This document shows, one piece after another, positions 17,148-26,065 of a stretch of 64,000 bases of DNA. The notes beneath the pieces are model-generated. The model ran no database searches. It worked only from the letters and a program-made list of their open reading frames with translations, and was not told where the DNA came from. Source of the stretch: an uncultured Acholeplasmatales bacterium (GTDB taxonomy: Bacteria; Bacillota_I; Bacilli_A; Acholeplasmatales; Anaeroplasmataceae). The stretch spans positions 1 through 64,000 of the forward strand of contig CALUXR010000001.1 in NCBI GenBank assembly GCA_944324795.1. Direction: 5' to 3'. How positions within the stretch are numbered: the first letter of the stretch is position 1; the number at the start of each line of letters is the position of its first letter. The translations under genes and the position numbers were made by a program.

Positions 17148-17648
17148 TTATTCTCCTACTAAAAACTGTTTAATTTCACATATATATAACATATGATAAG
17201 GTTTATCATTATAAAATTCTTTTATAATTAGTGATGAATAATTACTTTTTTCTAAATCTATACTTACTAATTTTTTTAATTTCAAAACCATCTTTGCTTC
17301 ACTAACACTAATCATATTATTGTCAATATCAAGACAAGGATGTAAATTTGAAGCTTTAAATTTATCAATATCTTTACCTGATTTTAAACCAAATATTTCT
17401 TTTATATGAGGTGATTGATTCTCTAAAAAAGAAAGAGTAAAATTATCATATTTTTCACTAAAATTATAACTATAACGATCTTTTCTAACAAAAATGAAAG
17501 CTACATTTTTATCCCATAAATAACCAAATCCACCCCAATTTATCATCATCGCATTATAATCATCTTTATTGCCACAAACTAAAATAGGGCAACCATCTTT
17601 AATTTTATTAAATATATCACTAAAATCTTTTATTTCTTTTTTTATCAT
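17148..17648 (-). CDS. Flavin reductase-like domain protein
   Basis: A 166-residue protein with the split-barrel flavin reductase-like fold: VCGNKDDYNAMMINWGGFGYLWDKNVAFIFVRKDRYSYNF matches the FMN-binding N-terminal region in short pieces. It probably binds FMN and reduces flavin or another acceptor with NAD(P)H, but the partner is unknown. It overlaps the upstream CPBP gene by four bases (ATGA). Confidence 0.75.
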   Translation of the reverse strand: MIKKEIKDFSDIFNKIKDGCPILVCGNKDDYNAMMINWGGFGYLWDKNVAFIFVRKDRYSYNFSEKYDNFTLSFLENQSPHIKEIFGLKSGKDIDKFKASNLHPCLDIDNNMISVSEAKMVLKLKKLVSIDLEKSNYSSLIIKEFYNDKPYHMLYICEIKQFLVGE

Positions 17649-18409
17649 AATACCACTCCTAAAGTTATAATTATACTAATAAATGAAACTAAATTATTTA
17701 ACATATGTGCAAAAATAGAAGCATAAATATTTTTAGTTTGGTCATATATTAAAGCTAACATAAAACCACTAAATAAATAAGGAATAAGTAATAATAACCA
17801 ATTAATAATATCAGCATTAGTACTTAGCATATGTGGTAAGGCAAAAAATATAATAGAAATAATATAAGCTATAATTCTATTTGTAAATATATCAAATATT
17901 ACATAACGATATATCAATTCTTCAACTATTGGGGCAAATAAAAAAACACTAAAGAAAATTAATATGGCATTACCTTCTTCAATATATGAAACTAATGAAT
18001 CTTGATTATTACTAATTCCTATATTATATAAATTATATAAATAATTTATTAAATAGGTAATTCCATATAATATAATAAAACCAAAAATAGTTATTATAAT
18101 AAAACTAATTAAATTGTTTTTAATTTTAAATAAATGTTCTTTTAAATTCTTAAAATTAATAATAATTAAAACAATAAACATTATTAAATATACTATAAAA
18201 TTACCAAGAGCATTAGAAAAATTAGCTAAACGATAAACATTTAAATCTAATTTAGAATTATTTTGCATTACTTCTAATAATAAATTAAAATCAATATTAT
18301 TGCTTTTAGAAACTATAAAAGCAATTAAATATATTACTAATGTAGCTCCAAGTATATATAACATTAAATAAGCAAATAAACTAATAATACTATTCTTTTT
18401 TAATTCCAT
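17645..18409 (-). CDS. CPBP family intramembrane metalloprotease
   Basis: A 254-residue protein with about seven membrane spans and the CAAX-protease/bacteriocin-processing motifs: EELIYR (E-E-x3-R), then FALPH and FAHMLNN with the metal-binding histidines and the asparagine. The family cleaves peptides within the membrane; bacterial members take part in immunity to self-made bacteriocins or in protein maturation. No bacteriocin gene is visible nearby. It sits one base downstream of recO. Confidence 0.85.
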   Translation of the reverse strand: MELKKNSIISLFAYLMLYILGATLVIYLIAFIVSKSNNIDFNLLLEVMQNNSKLDLNVYRLANFSNALGNFIVYLIMFIVLIIINFKNLKEHLFKIKNNLISFIIITIFGFIILYGITYLINYLYNLYNIGISNNQDSLVSYIEEGNAILIFFSVFLFAPIVEELIYRYVIFDIFTNRIIAYIISIIFFALPHMLSTNADIINWLLLLIPYLFSGFMLALIYDQTKNIYASIFAHMLNNLVSFISIIITLGVVL

Positions 18410-18410
18410 A

Positions 18411-19010
18411 TTAATCTCCTAAGATTTTAAATAAATTAAAAGTATTAATAACTTCACATTTATTATAATAATTAATCAATATTTTTAAATTATCTATATC
18501 ATTTATAATTAAATTATAATCTTTATTTAAATATGCTTCCTTAACTAAATTATTAAAATTTAGATCACCAATATTAATATTATTAATACCAGGCATAATA
18601 CCAAATACTTTTAACATTTTAACTAAATATATAAAACACATGCTTAATTCATCTTTATTTAAATTTATTTGTTGTAAAATGAATTTAGTAAAATCATAAA
18701 TTTTAATTGTTCTATCATCATTAACTTGTCTTAAAATATCTATTATAATACTAGCATATTTTAGCTTATTAAAGCTGTTTTTTATATTTTTTAAATCATC
18801 TATTATTTCATAATTTAAAAGATGTTTTAAATTAGTATTACTACATTCATATCTAACTATATTTAAGACTTCACAAAACCTCATATTACCAGATTTATAT
18901 GATTTAGCACCTCTAACTAAAATGCTATCTTGGCCATATTTAGTATAAAGATAAACTAATGAACTTTTTTCTTTGTAGTCGATTATTTTATAAATAATTC
19001 CTTCATTCAT
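18411..19010 (-). CDS. recO: DNA repair protein RecO (short form)
   Basis: A 199-residue RecO-like protein: an N-terminal OB-fold (MNEGIIYKIIDYKEKSSLVYLYTKYGQDSILVRGAKS) and a helical C-terminal part. RecO mediates RecA loading in RecFOR recombination repair. It is about 50 residues shorter than the usual family length, and the zinc-binding cysteine cluster of many RecO proteins is absent. The position directly after era is the normal Firmicutes order. The start shares one base with the era stop. Confidence 0.75.
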   Translation of the reverse strand: MNEGIIYKIIDYKEKSSLVYLYTKYGQDSILVRGAKSYKSGNMRFCEVLNIVRYECSNTNLKHLLNYEIIDDLKNIKNSFNKLKYASIIIDILRQVNDDRTIKIYDFTKFILQQINLNKDELSMCFIYLVKMLKVFGIMPGINNINIGDLNFNNLVKEAYLNKDYNLIINDIDNLKILINYYNKCEVINTFNLFKILGD

Positions 19011-19918
19011 TAATAATTATCCCTACCATAACCTAAAGATGATAAATCTCTTTTTTTATTACGCCAATCTTTTTTAACTTTAACGAATAAATCTAAGTGA
19101 ACTTTTTTTCCTAAAAAATGTTTAATATCTAAAATTGCTTTTTGTTTAATTTCTTTTATTAAACTTCCACCACTACCAATAATTATTTTCTTTTGACTAT
19201 CACGTTCACAAACTATAGTAGCAAATATATCAATATAATTAGGATTATCTAAATTATCTTTCATCGATTCAATTGTAACAGCTATACTATGTGGAACTTC
19301 TTCTTTAGTTAATAATAGAACTTTTTCTCTTATTAGTTCAGCTACAGTAAAACGTTCAGGTTTATCTGATAATATATCACTAGGATATAATAATGGCCCT
19401 TCTGGTAAGTATTGTTTAATATCATTTAATAAAACATCAATATTAATATTTTTTTCAACACTAATTGGATAAATTCCTGCAAAAGGAAATAAATCTTTAT
19501 ATAATAATATTGATTGGTCAATATTAGAAATTTTCTTTAATTGATCAACTTTATTAATAACTAAAAAAACTGGAGTTTTAATTCCTTTTAAATTATCTAA
19601 AATTATTTGATCACCTTTTAATACTTCTTTTAATGGAGTTGTCATAAATAATATTAAATCTACACCTCTACTTGATGAAAAAGAAATATCTTGCATTCTT
19701 TCATCTAAGGCATGATGAACTTTATGAACACCAGGAGTATCAACAAATATATATTGCGTATCTTCTGTCGTTAAAATTCCTTGAATACGATCGCGCGTAG
19801 TTTGTGGTTTATTTGAAGTAATGGCGATTTTTCTACCAATCACTTTATTTAAAAAAGTAGATTTACCAACATTAGCTCGCCCAATTAAAGAAATAAATCC
19901 TGATTTAAACATTTTCAA
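19010..19918 (-). CDS. era: GTPase Era
   Basis: A 302-residue Era: G1 GRANVGKST, G2 region KPQTTRDRI, G3 DTPG, G4 NKVD, and a C-terminal KH domain with GSGGSLIKEI. Era binds the 3' end of 16S rRNA and assists 30S assembly at the membrane. It overlaps cdd by 14 bp and recO by one base, in a ybeY-cdd-era-recO operon. Confidence 0.96.
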   Translation of the reverse strand: MKMFKSGFISLIGRANVGKSTFLNKVIGRKIAITSNKPQTTRDRIQGILTTEDTQYIFVDTPGVHKVHHALDERMQDISFSSSRGVDLILFMTTPLKEVLKGDQIILDNLKGIKTPVFLVINKVDQLKKISNIDQSILLYKDLFPFAGIYPISVEKNINIDVLLNDIKQYLPEGPLLYPSDILSDKPERFTVAELIREKVLLLTKEEVPHSIAVTIESMKDNLDNPNYIDIFATIVCERDSQKKIIIGSGGSLIKEIKQKAILDIKHFLGKKVHLDLFVKVKKDWRNKKRDLSSLGYGRDNY

Positions 19919-20312
19919 TCTCCAAGAAAGTATAAGGAATTAATTCTTCTAAATTAGTTTCTTTAATATCTCCTTTTAAATTGCTTAAGATGATTGGTGT
20001 TTTAGGATTTAAAAATTCCGCTAAAACTTGTCTACATGCTCCACAAGGTGAAATAGGTTTTTTAGTATCACCAACAACACAAAATAATTTAATTTTTTTA
20101 GGATCGTATCCTAAACTAATTAAAGAAAAAATAGTATTACGTTCAGCACAACATGATAAACCATAACTAGCATTTTCAATATTACAACCTTTTATAATCG
20201 TCCCATCTATAAGCATAGCTGCAGCACCAACTTTAAACTTAGAATAAGGTGCATATGCATTTTTTCTTCCTTCAATAGCCGCATTTATAATATCTTTATA
20301 TTCATTTTTCAT
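19905..20312 (-). CDS. cdd: Cytidine deaminase
   Basis: A 135-residue homotetrameric-type cytidine deaminase. The zinc site is in SCCAERNTIF (Cys and catalytic Glu) and SPCGACRQVLAEF. It converts cytidine and deoxycytidine to uridine forms in pyrimidine salvage. The ATG overlaps the ybeY stop by four bases. The standard gene order ybeY-cdd-era supports the call. Confidence 0.95.
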   Translation of the reverse strand: MKNEYKDIINAAIEGRKNAYAPYSKFKVGAAAMLIDGTIIKGCNIENASYGLSCCAERNTIFSLISLGYDPKKIKLFCVVGDTKKPISPCGACRQVLAEFLNPKTPIILSNLKGDIKETNLEELIPYTFLEIENV

Positions 20313-20743
20313 CTTATAAGACCAACTTTCTCTAATATTTTTTCTTGTAAAGAAAACATTTCTTTTTCATCTTCTAAAGTCATATGATCATATCCTTTTA
20401 AATGAAGATAGCCATGAACAGCTAAAAATCCTACTTCTCTTTCTTTAGAATGACCATATTCTATAGCTTGTTCATAAGCTCTATCTAAGCAAATAAAAAT
20501 ATCTCCTATTTCATCATCAGCATAAATATTATCAATATCATTATCATTATATGCAAAGCTAATAACATCGGTTATTTTATCAATATTACGATATTCTCTA
20601 TTAATATTTTTTATTTCTTCATTTGATACAAAAATTATACTAAAAATATCTTTTCGATGACGAAATTGTTTAAATATTTTATTAATTAATTTTTGTTCTT
20701 CTTTTGTATCTTTATCTGTATGATTAACATAATTTATTATCAA
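20309..20743 (-). CDS. ybeY: Endoribonuclease YbeY
   Basis: A 144-residue YbeY with the zinc-binding signature HGYLHLKGYDH (H-x3-H-x5-H). It takes part in 16S rRNA 3'-end maturation and ribosome quality control. It is the first gene of a ybeY-cdd-era-recO run. An extended -10 (TGTTATAAT) lies about 30 bases upstream on the minus strand, divergent from the pectinesterase gene. Confidence 0.94.
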   Translation of the reverse strand: MIINYVNHTDKDTKEEQKLINKIFKQFRHRKDIFSIIFVSNEEIKNINREYRNIDKITDVISFAYNDNDIDNIYADDEIGDIFICLDRAYEQAIEYGHSKEREVGFLAVHGYLHLKGYDHMTLEDEKEMFSLQEKILEKVGLIR

Positions 20744-20831
20744 AATAATCCCTACTTTCTTTATTAATTATAACAAATATTACATTTAAAATAAAGTTAT
20801 TATAAATTTATTAAATTTTCATAAATTTACA

Positions 20832-20873
20832 CGAAAACGTTTTATTTACAATGTAAGCGTTTTATGTTAAAAT
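20832..20873 (+). promoter_or_regulatory. Pectinesterase promoter with two cre-like CcpA sites
   Basis: TTTACA (20845-20850) and TAAAAT (20868-20873) have 17-base spacing. A cre-like TGTAAGCGTTTTAT (20852-20865) lies inside the spacer, and a second, CGAAAACGTTTTAT (20832-20845), abuts the -35 box. Both fit the CcpA operator pattern with its central CG. A ccpA gene is in this window, so carbon catabolite repression is likely. Confidence 0.65.
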
Positions 20874-20915
20874 GATTGTGTCTTTAAATTCTTAAGGATA
20901 GATAAGGAGAAAAAC

Positions 20916-23900
20916 ATGAAAGCAAAAAAGATTTTATCAAGATTATTTCTTGGCCTATTTTGCGTTTCTGGGGTAACATTATCTGCTGTTACTTTAGCTT
21001 CTTGTAATGATACAGAGGCTGAAGTAGCAGAATATACCATCACTTTTAATACTGATGGTGGTAGTAGTGTTTCTTCTGTAAAAGTAAAAGATGGCGAAAA
21101 AGTAGCTAAACCTAGTACAAATCCTACTAAAGAAGGCTACACATTTAAACATTGGTCTACTACTAAAGGTGGTAGCGAATATGATTTTAGTACAGCTGTA
21201 AGTGGCAATTTAACTTTATATGCAGTTTGGGAAGAAAACGCTCCTGAACCTATTACTACTTATACTGTAACATTTGTAACTGGTGAAGGGGGAAGCCCAG
21301 TTCAAAATCAAACAGTAAATGCTGGTGCTAAAGCAACAAAACCTACTACTAATCCAACAAAAAATGGTTATACATTTAAACATTGGTCAACTACAGAAAA
21401 TGGTAGTGAATATGACTTCAATACAGCAGTAAATAAAAATTTAACATTATATGCTGTATGGGAAGAAAATAGTGATGTTCCACCAGTAAATACAGTAACT
21501 ATTAAATTTGTAGTTCCTGATGAAGCAAGTTCACTTCCACCAGATGATCAAGAAATATCAAGTGGTGAAAAAGCAACAAAACCAACAGATCCAGAAATGG
21601 ATGGTTATAAATTTAAACATTGGTCAACTACAGAAAATGGTGAAGCTTATGACTTCAACACTCCTGTAAAAACAAATTTAACTTTATACGCAGTATTTGA
21701 AAAGAATCCTGAACAAATTGAATATGAAGAAGTTACAAGAGTACTTGATGTGGCTAACGACGTTGTTCCTCTTATGACCGCTGGAACAAGTTCAAAGAAA
21801 CAATTCGAAGCTGTTGGCGAATACGCTGTTGGATATTTTACAATATATACAGATTCTGAAAACAAAATGTATTATGATACAGGATTAAACACACAGTCTG
21901 GTGCAGAGGTTAAAAAAGCTAGTATCGGATTTACTACAACATCCGCTGGTGTATTAACAATACACGCCAAAGGGGCTTCTGATAAAAATGCATCAGTAAA
22001 TTTATTAGATGAAAATGGAAATGTTGTTGGTAGTGTTCCAATCACAAATGGCACTGAAATAACTAATACAATTAATATTGAAGGTGCTGGAACATACTAT
22101 GTAGGAAGTAATGATGGTGGAATTAGAATCTATTCATTAAGCTATACTGAAACTGTTGAAAAATCAGATCCTGAATCTATTGAAGTTACTACTCTTCCTG
22201 AAGTTAATTTCTTAGAAGGCTCTGAATTTAACTCTAATGGTATTAATGTAACATTGCATTATGAAAATGGTAGAACTGATGTTGTTGAAGGTATAGTTAC
22301 TCCTTTAACTGCTGAACAAATGTCTAATCCTGGTCAATATGATGTAACTGTAACATATAATGCATCTGGATTTGATCCATTTACTACTACTTATAAAGTA
22401 ACAGTTTATGGCTTAGAAAGCTTAAGTTTATCTTCATATGATTATGCAAATAAAACTGTTTTACCTGTTCAAAAAATATTCTTATTAAATGATCCATTTA
22501 ATTATAATAATTTAGTTGTTACTGCTCATGCTAAAGTTATGATTGATGAACAAGAATTAACACATGACTTTATTTTAAGTTCAGATGATTATTTTATACA
22601 AGAACCTGATTTAAGCTCTATAGGAGATAAAGAAGTTATTGTTAAATCAACTTTAAATGAAGAAATCAAAACTCCATATTTAATTAATGTAGTTGATAAT
22701 GTTGTTAGTGATGTAGAAAAAGATATAACAATCAACGTTGTAGCAAGCGGTGAAGTTGTTGTAAATGCTGAAGGTATTACATTCTCATCAATTAATGATG
22801 CATTAAAATATTTAGAATTAGTTAAAATAGCCGATAAAGCTATTAAAACTATCAATATTGCTGAAGGTACATATAAAGAAAAAATAGAAGTTGTTCTTCC
22901 TAATGTTCACTTTGTTGGTGCTAATAATGCTGATTTAAGTAAAGAAACATTAATTTCTTGGAATGATTACAATGGTAAAAATGTTCCAAGTGGTTTAGGT
23001 GTTTATAGCACTGATGGTTCTTCTACTGTTACTATTTCTGCTTCAGCTGTTGGCTTTGAAGCATCAAATATTTCATTTGAAAATGAAATTAATACTTTAG
23101 ATAGATATAATTCTTTAAAAGAAATTACAAAAGATACTCAAGCTGTAGCAGTTATGGTTGAAGCAGATCAATCTAAATTTACTAATGTAAGATTTAGTGG
23201 TTATCAAGATACATTATATGCACGTAATGGCCGTCAATATTATATTAATTGTTATATTGAAGGTAGAACTGATTATATTTTTGGTGAAGATGCTACTGCT
23301 ATCTTTGTAAATTCTGAAATCCATCACCTACCATCTCCTAGTGGTGATGCTAATAAAAACGGCGGATATGTAATAGCTACAAAAGGAACAAATGCTGATA
23401 AAGAAAATCCTACAATTGTAAATTATGGTTATATTTTTGATAATTGTACATTTACAGCAGCTGAAGATGTAGTTGATGGTACGGTTTCAATCGCACGTGG
23501 TTGGGATGATTACATGACAGTTATGGTTATGAATTCAGAACTTGGTGCTCATATTTCTAAAGAAGCTTATGGCGAAGCTACTCTTGATGAAGATGGAGTT
23601 ACTCCTGCTAAAGAAAATAAAAATGATCGTTATGGCAATATGAATGCAGACCCAGATCCAAGTAGATTATTAGAATATAATAATACTGGTGAAGGAGCTA
23701 TATCTAAATCTTTAGATAAAACTTGTACTGTTTATACTACTCCTGAAGAAGCTAGTGCGTATCTAGATGAAGAAGGAAACTTAGACTTATTACAAGTTTA
23801 TGGTAAAGATACTAATAACGTTCCTTATGATTGTGACTGGACTGGTGGCGTAGTGGATAAAGATGCTACTATTAACTATTATGATGGTGAACAATTATTA

Positions 23901-24533
23901 TATACTCAATATGATTATGTTGATACTACATTAGATAGTTTATGGACTGCACCAACAAAAGAAGGATTAACTTTTGTTGGTTGGTATACTACTGCTACCT
24001 TTGATGAAGGTACTGAATACAATATGGAAGCTAAGCTAGAAGAAACTACTAAGTTATATGCTAAATATGAAGCTGGTGTTGTATTAGATGAATTTATAAC
24101 ATTTGATACCCTAGTGGGAAATGGTTTTGAAAAAGGCGATATGATTACCGATGGCAAATATATTTCTTTCGCAATGGAAGCAAGTTCAAGTAAATCTACA
24201 GCAACTTCAAATGTCGGAACAGCTAATGATGGTTCTAATCGTACATTCAATTCTTTCTTACTACCTAGTGGAAGCAAACGTATTTATCAAATTAGTGCAA
24301 AACAAAATGTATCAGTTATTTTATATTATACCGTAACAAATGGTTCATTAGCCCCTAAGAAAGGTGAAATATTATTAGACGGTTCACCTATTACTTCTGT
24401 GGGTGCTGAATGTGACCCAGCTACAGCTTACGCTGCCACTTTCGAATTAACAGCAAATCAAACAGCAAATATTACTATTGATAACGAAAGCAATAGATTG
24501 GCAATATATGGTATTTACGTTGTGGCTAAATAA
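20916..24533 (+). CDS. Pectinesterase lipoprotein with InlB-type repeats
   Basis: A 1205-residue surface lipoprotein (lipobox LASC, Cys near residue 30). Order: three Listeria/Bacteroides-type repeats of about 75 residues (residues 40-265, each with GYTFKHWSTT-type cores), a beta-sandwich module (about 270-410), an Ig-like module (415-500), the pectin methylesterase beta-helix (about 600-960), a fourth InlB-type repeat (about 985-1060) and a C-terminal beta-sandwich. Catalytic landmarks are QAVAVMVEADQ, SGYQDTLY near 761, GRTDYIFG near 784 and an IARGW arginine near 858. It should de-esterify pectin outside the cell. GGAG precedes the ATG. Confidence 0.88.
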   Translation: MKAKKILSRLFLGLFCVSGVTLSAVTLASCNDTEAEVAEYTITFNTDGGSSVSSVKVKDGEKVAKPSTNPTKEGYTFKHWSTTKGGSEYDFSTAVSGNLTLYAVWEENAPEPITTYTVTFVTGEGGSPVQNQTVNAGAKATKPTTNPTKNGYTFKHWSTTENGSEYDFNTAVNKNLTLYAVWEENSDVPPVNTVTIKFVVPDEASSLPPDDQEISSGEKATKPTDPEMDGYKFKHWSTTENGEAYDFNTPVKTNLTLYAVFEKNPEQIEYEEVTRVLDVANDVVPLMTAGTSSKKQFEAVGEYAVGYFTIYTDSENKMYYDTGLNTQSGAEVKKASIGFTTTSAGVLTIHAKGASDKNASVNLLDENGNVVGSVPITNGTEITNTINIEGAGTYYVGSNDGGIRIYSLSYTETVEKSDPESIEVTTLPEVNFLEGSEFNSNGINVTLHYENGRTDVVEGIVTPLTAEQMSNPGQYDVTVTYNASGFDPFTTTYKVTVYGLESLSLSSYDYANKTVLPVQKIFLLNDPFNYNNLVVTAHAKVMIDEQELTHDFILSSDDYFIQEPDLSSIGDKEVIVKSTLNEEIKTPYLINVVDNVVSDVEKDITINVVASGEVVVNAEGITFSSINDALKYLELVKIADKAIKTINIAEGTYKEKIEVVLPNVHFVGANNADLSKETLISWNDYNGKNVPSGLGVYSTDGSSTVTISASAVGFEASNISFENEINTLDRYNSLKEITKDTQAVAVMVEADQSKFTNVRFSGYQDTLYARNGRQYYINCYIEGRTDYIFGEDATAIFVNSEIHHLPSPSGDANKNGGYVIATKGTNADKENPTIVNYGYIFDNCTFTAAEDVVDGTVSIARGWDDYMTVMVMNSELGAHISKEAYGEATLDEDGVTPAKENKNDRYGNMNADPDPSRLLEYNNTGEGAISKSLDKTCTVYTTPEEASAYLDEEGNLDLLQVYGKDTNNVPYDCDWTGGVVDKDATINYYDGEQLLYTQYDYVDTTLDSLWTAPTKEGLTFVGWYTTATFDEGTEYNMEAKLEETTKLYAKYEAGVVLDEFITFDTLVGNGFEKGDMITDGKYISFAMEASSSKSTATSNVGTANDGSNRTFNSFLLPSGSKRIYQISAKQNVSVILYYTVTNGSLAPKKGEILLDGSPITSVGAECDPATAYAATFELTANQTANITIDNESNRLAIYGIYVVAK

Positions 24534-24552
24534 TCAAAATTTAATAAACATT

Positions 24553-24597
24553 AAAAAGACTAGATATACGAATTATATCGTAATCTAGCCTTTTTTT
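24553..24597. terminator. Bidirectional terminator
   Basis: A long hairpin with arms containing CTAGAT...TACGA and TCGTA...ATCTAG is flanked by an A run on one side and seven T on the other. It separates the convergent pectinesterase and ATPase genes. Confidence 0.8.
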
Positions 24598-25945
24598 ATA
24601 GAAATATAGTCATATATGCTGGTAAATAAATTATATTATCTTCTACTTTTAAATTTTTAGGATGAATTATATATGATTTATCTATTCTATTTTTATATTT
24701 ATTAATAAACTTATTTAATGAATTTGTTTGATATCTTTTAGTAGATTTCACTTCTATAGGTATTACTTTTGCATTTTTATTATTACTTGTTAAAAGAAAA
24801 TCTATTTCAATATCATTTCTATGTGAAATATTATTATATTCATTATAATAATATAATTTATGATTATTTGCTACTAACATTTGTGATATAACATTTTCAA
24901 ATAACATTCCTTTATTAATGCTAAGCCTATCATTTAAAATGTCTTTATAAACTTCATTAGCTAAAACATTATTTTCGCTAATAGCTAAAGAAACTAATAA
25001 TCCTGTATCTCCCATATAACATTTTATATATGTTCTTTCTTCATTTAGACCTAAACCTATATTTGGATCAGTCGAATTAAAACAAGCATTTGTGATCATA
25101 GAATCAGTAAGCCAATAAAATGATTCTTCAAAATTTTTAAAACTATTAGCATTCACATTTTTTAACCTTATTCTTTTTTCATGTTGAGATAAAAATGAAG
25201 GGATTTGTTTAAATATAGATAATATTTTAATTTTATATAACTTATTGATCTTATTAATATCTGATTCATATAAATTTAATATATCTCTTTTTTCTTCATC
25301 TGCAACTTTAAAATTATTATTTTCAATAAATTTAGCAACTACCTTTGGCATACCACCTATTAATATGTATTCTTTAAATAACAACATGGCTTTATGATGA
25401 AGTTTCTCTTCTAAAGGTTTTAAATTATTAAAACATAATTTTATATAATTAAATAATTCTTCTTTATTTAAAGCTAAACAAAATTCTTCAAAATCTAAAG
25501 GGTACATTTTAATTTTTCTTTCTTCTGAAGGTATAGTAATATTTTTAACATTTTCTTTTATAGATATTAAAGAACCAGTTTCAATGTAATCATATCTACC
25601 ATCTTTAACAAGTTTTTTTATTGCTTGTCTAGCTCTAGGAAAATTTTGAATTTCATCAAATATAATTAATGATTCTCTTCTATATAAAATTACATTATAT
25701 TCAGTAGCTAGAATAAGAAAAAAAGTGTCTAAATCAATTAAATAATTTTCAAATGCTGATATAACAACTTCACTAACATCATTAAAATCAATTAAAATAT
25801 ATGATTTATATTCTTTTTTCGCAAATTCTTCTACGATTGTAGATTTACCTATACGTCTAGCTCCTTCAATTAACAATGCTTTTTCACCTTTACAATTATT
25901 TTTCCATTCTAATAATTTTTCATATATTTTACGCTTAAAAACCAT
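24596..25945 (-). CDS. AAA ATPase with DUF4143 domain
   Basis: A 449-residue protein of the AAA_14/DUF4143 group: P-loop GARRIGKST, Walker B LIIFDEIQNFPRA, sensor region TGSLIS, and a C-terminal PD-(D/E)xK-like part with EIDFLLTS and VIPIEVKS. Such proteins are common and variable between strains; function is unproven, with defence or DNA metabolism often proposed. The ATG at 25945 is preferred because GGTGATG lies just upstream; in-frame ATGs at 25963 and 25984 are alternatives. Two 18-bp direct repeats bracket its promoter. Confidence 0.75.
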   Translation of the reverse strand: MVFKRKIYEKLLEWKNNCKGEKALLIEGARRIGKSTIVEEFAKKEYKSYILIDFNDVSEVVISAFENYLIDLDTFFLILATEYNVILYRRESLIIFDEIQNFPRARQAIKKLVKDGRYDYIETGSLISIKENVKNITIPSEERKIKMYPLDFEEFCLALNKEELFNYIKLCFNNLKPLEEKLHHKAMLLFKEYILIGGMPKVVAKFIENNNFKVADEEKRDILNLYESDINKINKLYKIKILSIFKQIPSFLSQHEKRIRLKNVNANSFKNFEESFYWLTDSMITNACFNSTDPNIGLGLNEERTYIKCYMGDTGLLVSLAISENNVLANEVYKDILNDRLSINKGMLFENVISQMLVANNHKLYYYNEYNNISHRNDIEIDFLLTSNNKNAKVIPIEVKSTKRYQTNSLNKFINKYKNRIDKSYIIHPKNLKVEDNIIYLPAYMTIFL

Positions 25946-25971
25946 AAAAACATCACCATCCATATTTATAA

Positions 25972-26022
25972 ATGTAATACGCAATGAAATTATACCAGTT
26001 TTTTATGTAATACGCAGTGAAA
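25972..26022 (-). promoter_or_regulatory. ATPase promoter bracketed by direct repeats
   Basis: An extended -10, TGGTATAAT on the minus strand (TATAAT at 25989-25994), lies between two copies of an 18-base direct repeat with core TGCGTATTACAT (25972-25989 and 26005-26022, one mismatch). They are 33 bp apart, about three helical turns. The placement suggests paired operators for a regulator on one DNA face, possibly the ATPase itself. Confidence 0.5.
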
Positions 26023-26027
26023 ACAAA

Positions 26028-26058
26028 AACAAGGCACCAACTTAAGGTACCTTGTTTT
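26028..26058. terminator. Hairpin terminator
   Basis: Arms AACAAGGCACC and GGTACCTTGTT (one mismatch) with a 7-base loop have a T-rich run on the minus-strand side. It ends transcription of the pseudogene ahead of the ATPase promoter. Confidence 0.7.
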
Positions 26059-26065
26059 ATAAATT

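Noticed and set aside
21647-22855. Several minus-strand open frames inside the pectinesterase gene
   Set aside because: They follow the codon pattern of the opposite strand and lack ribosome sites or recognisable domains.
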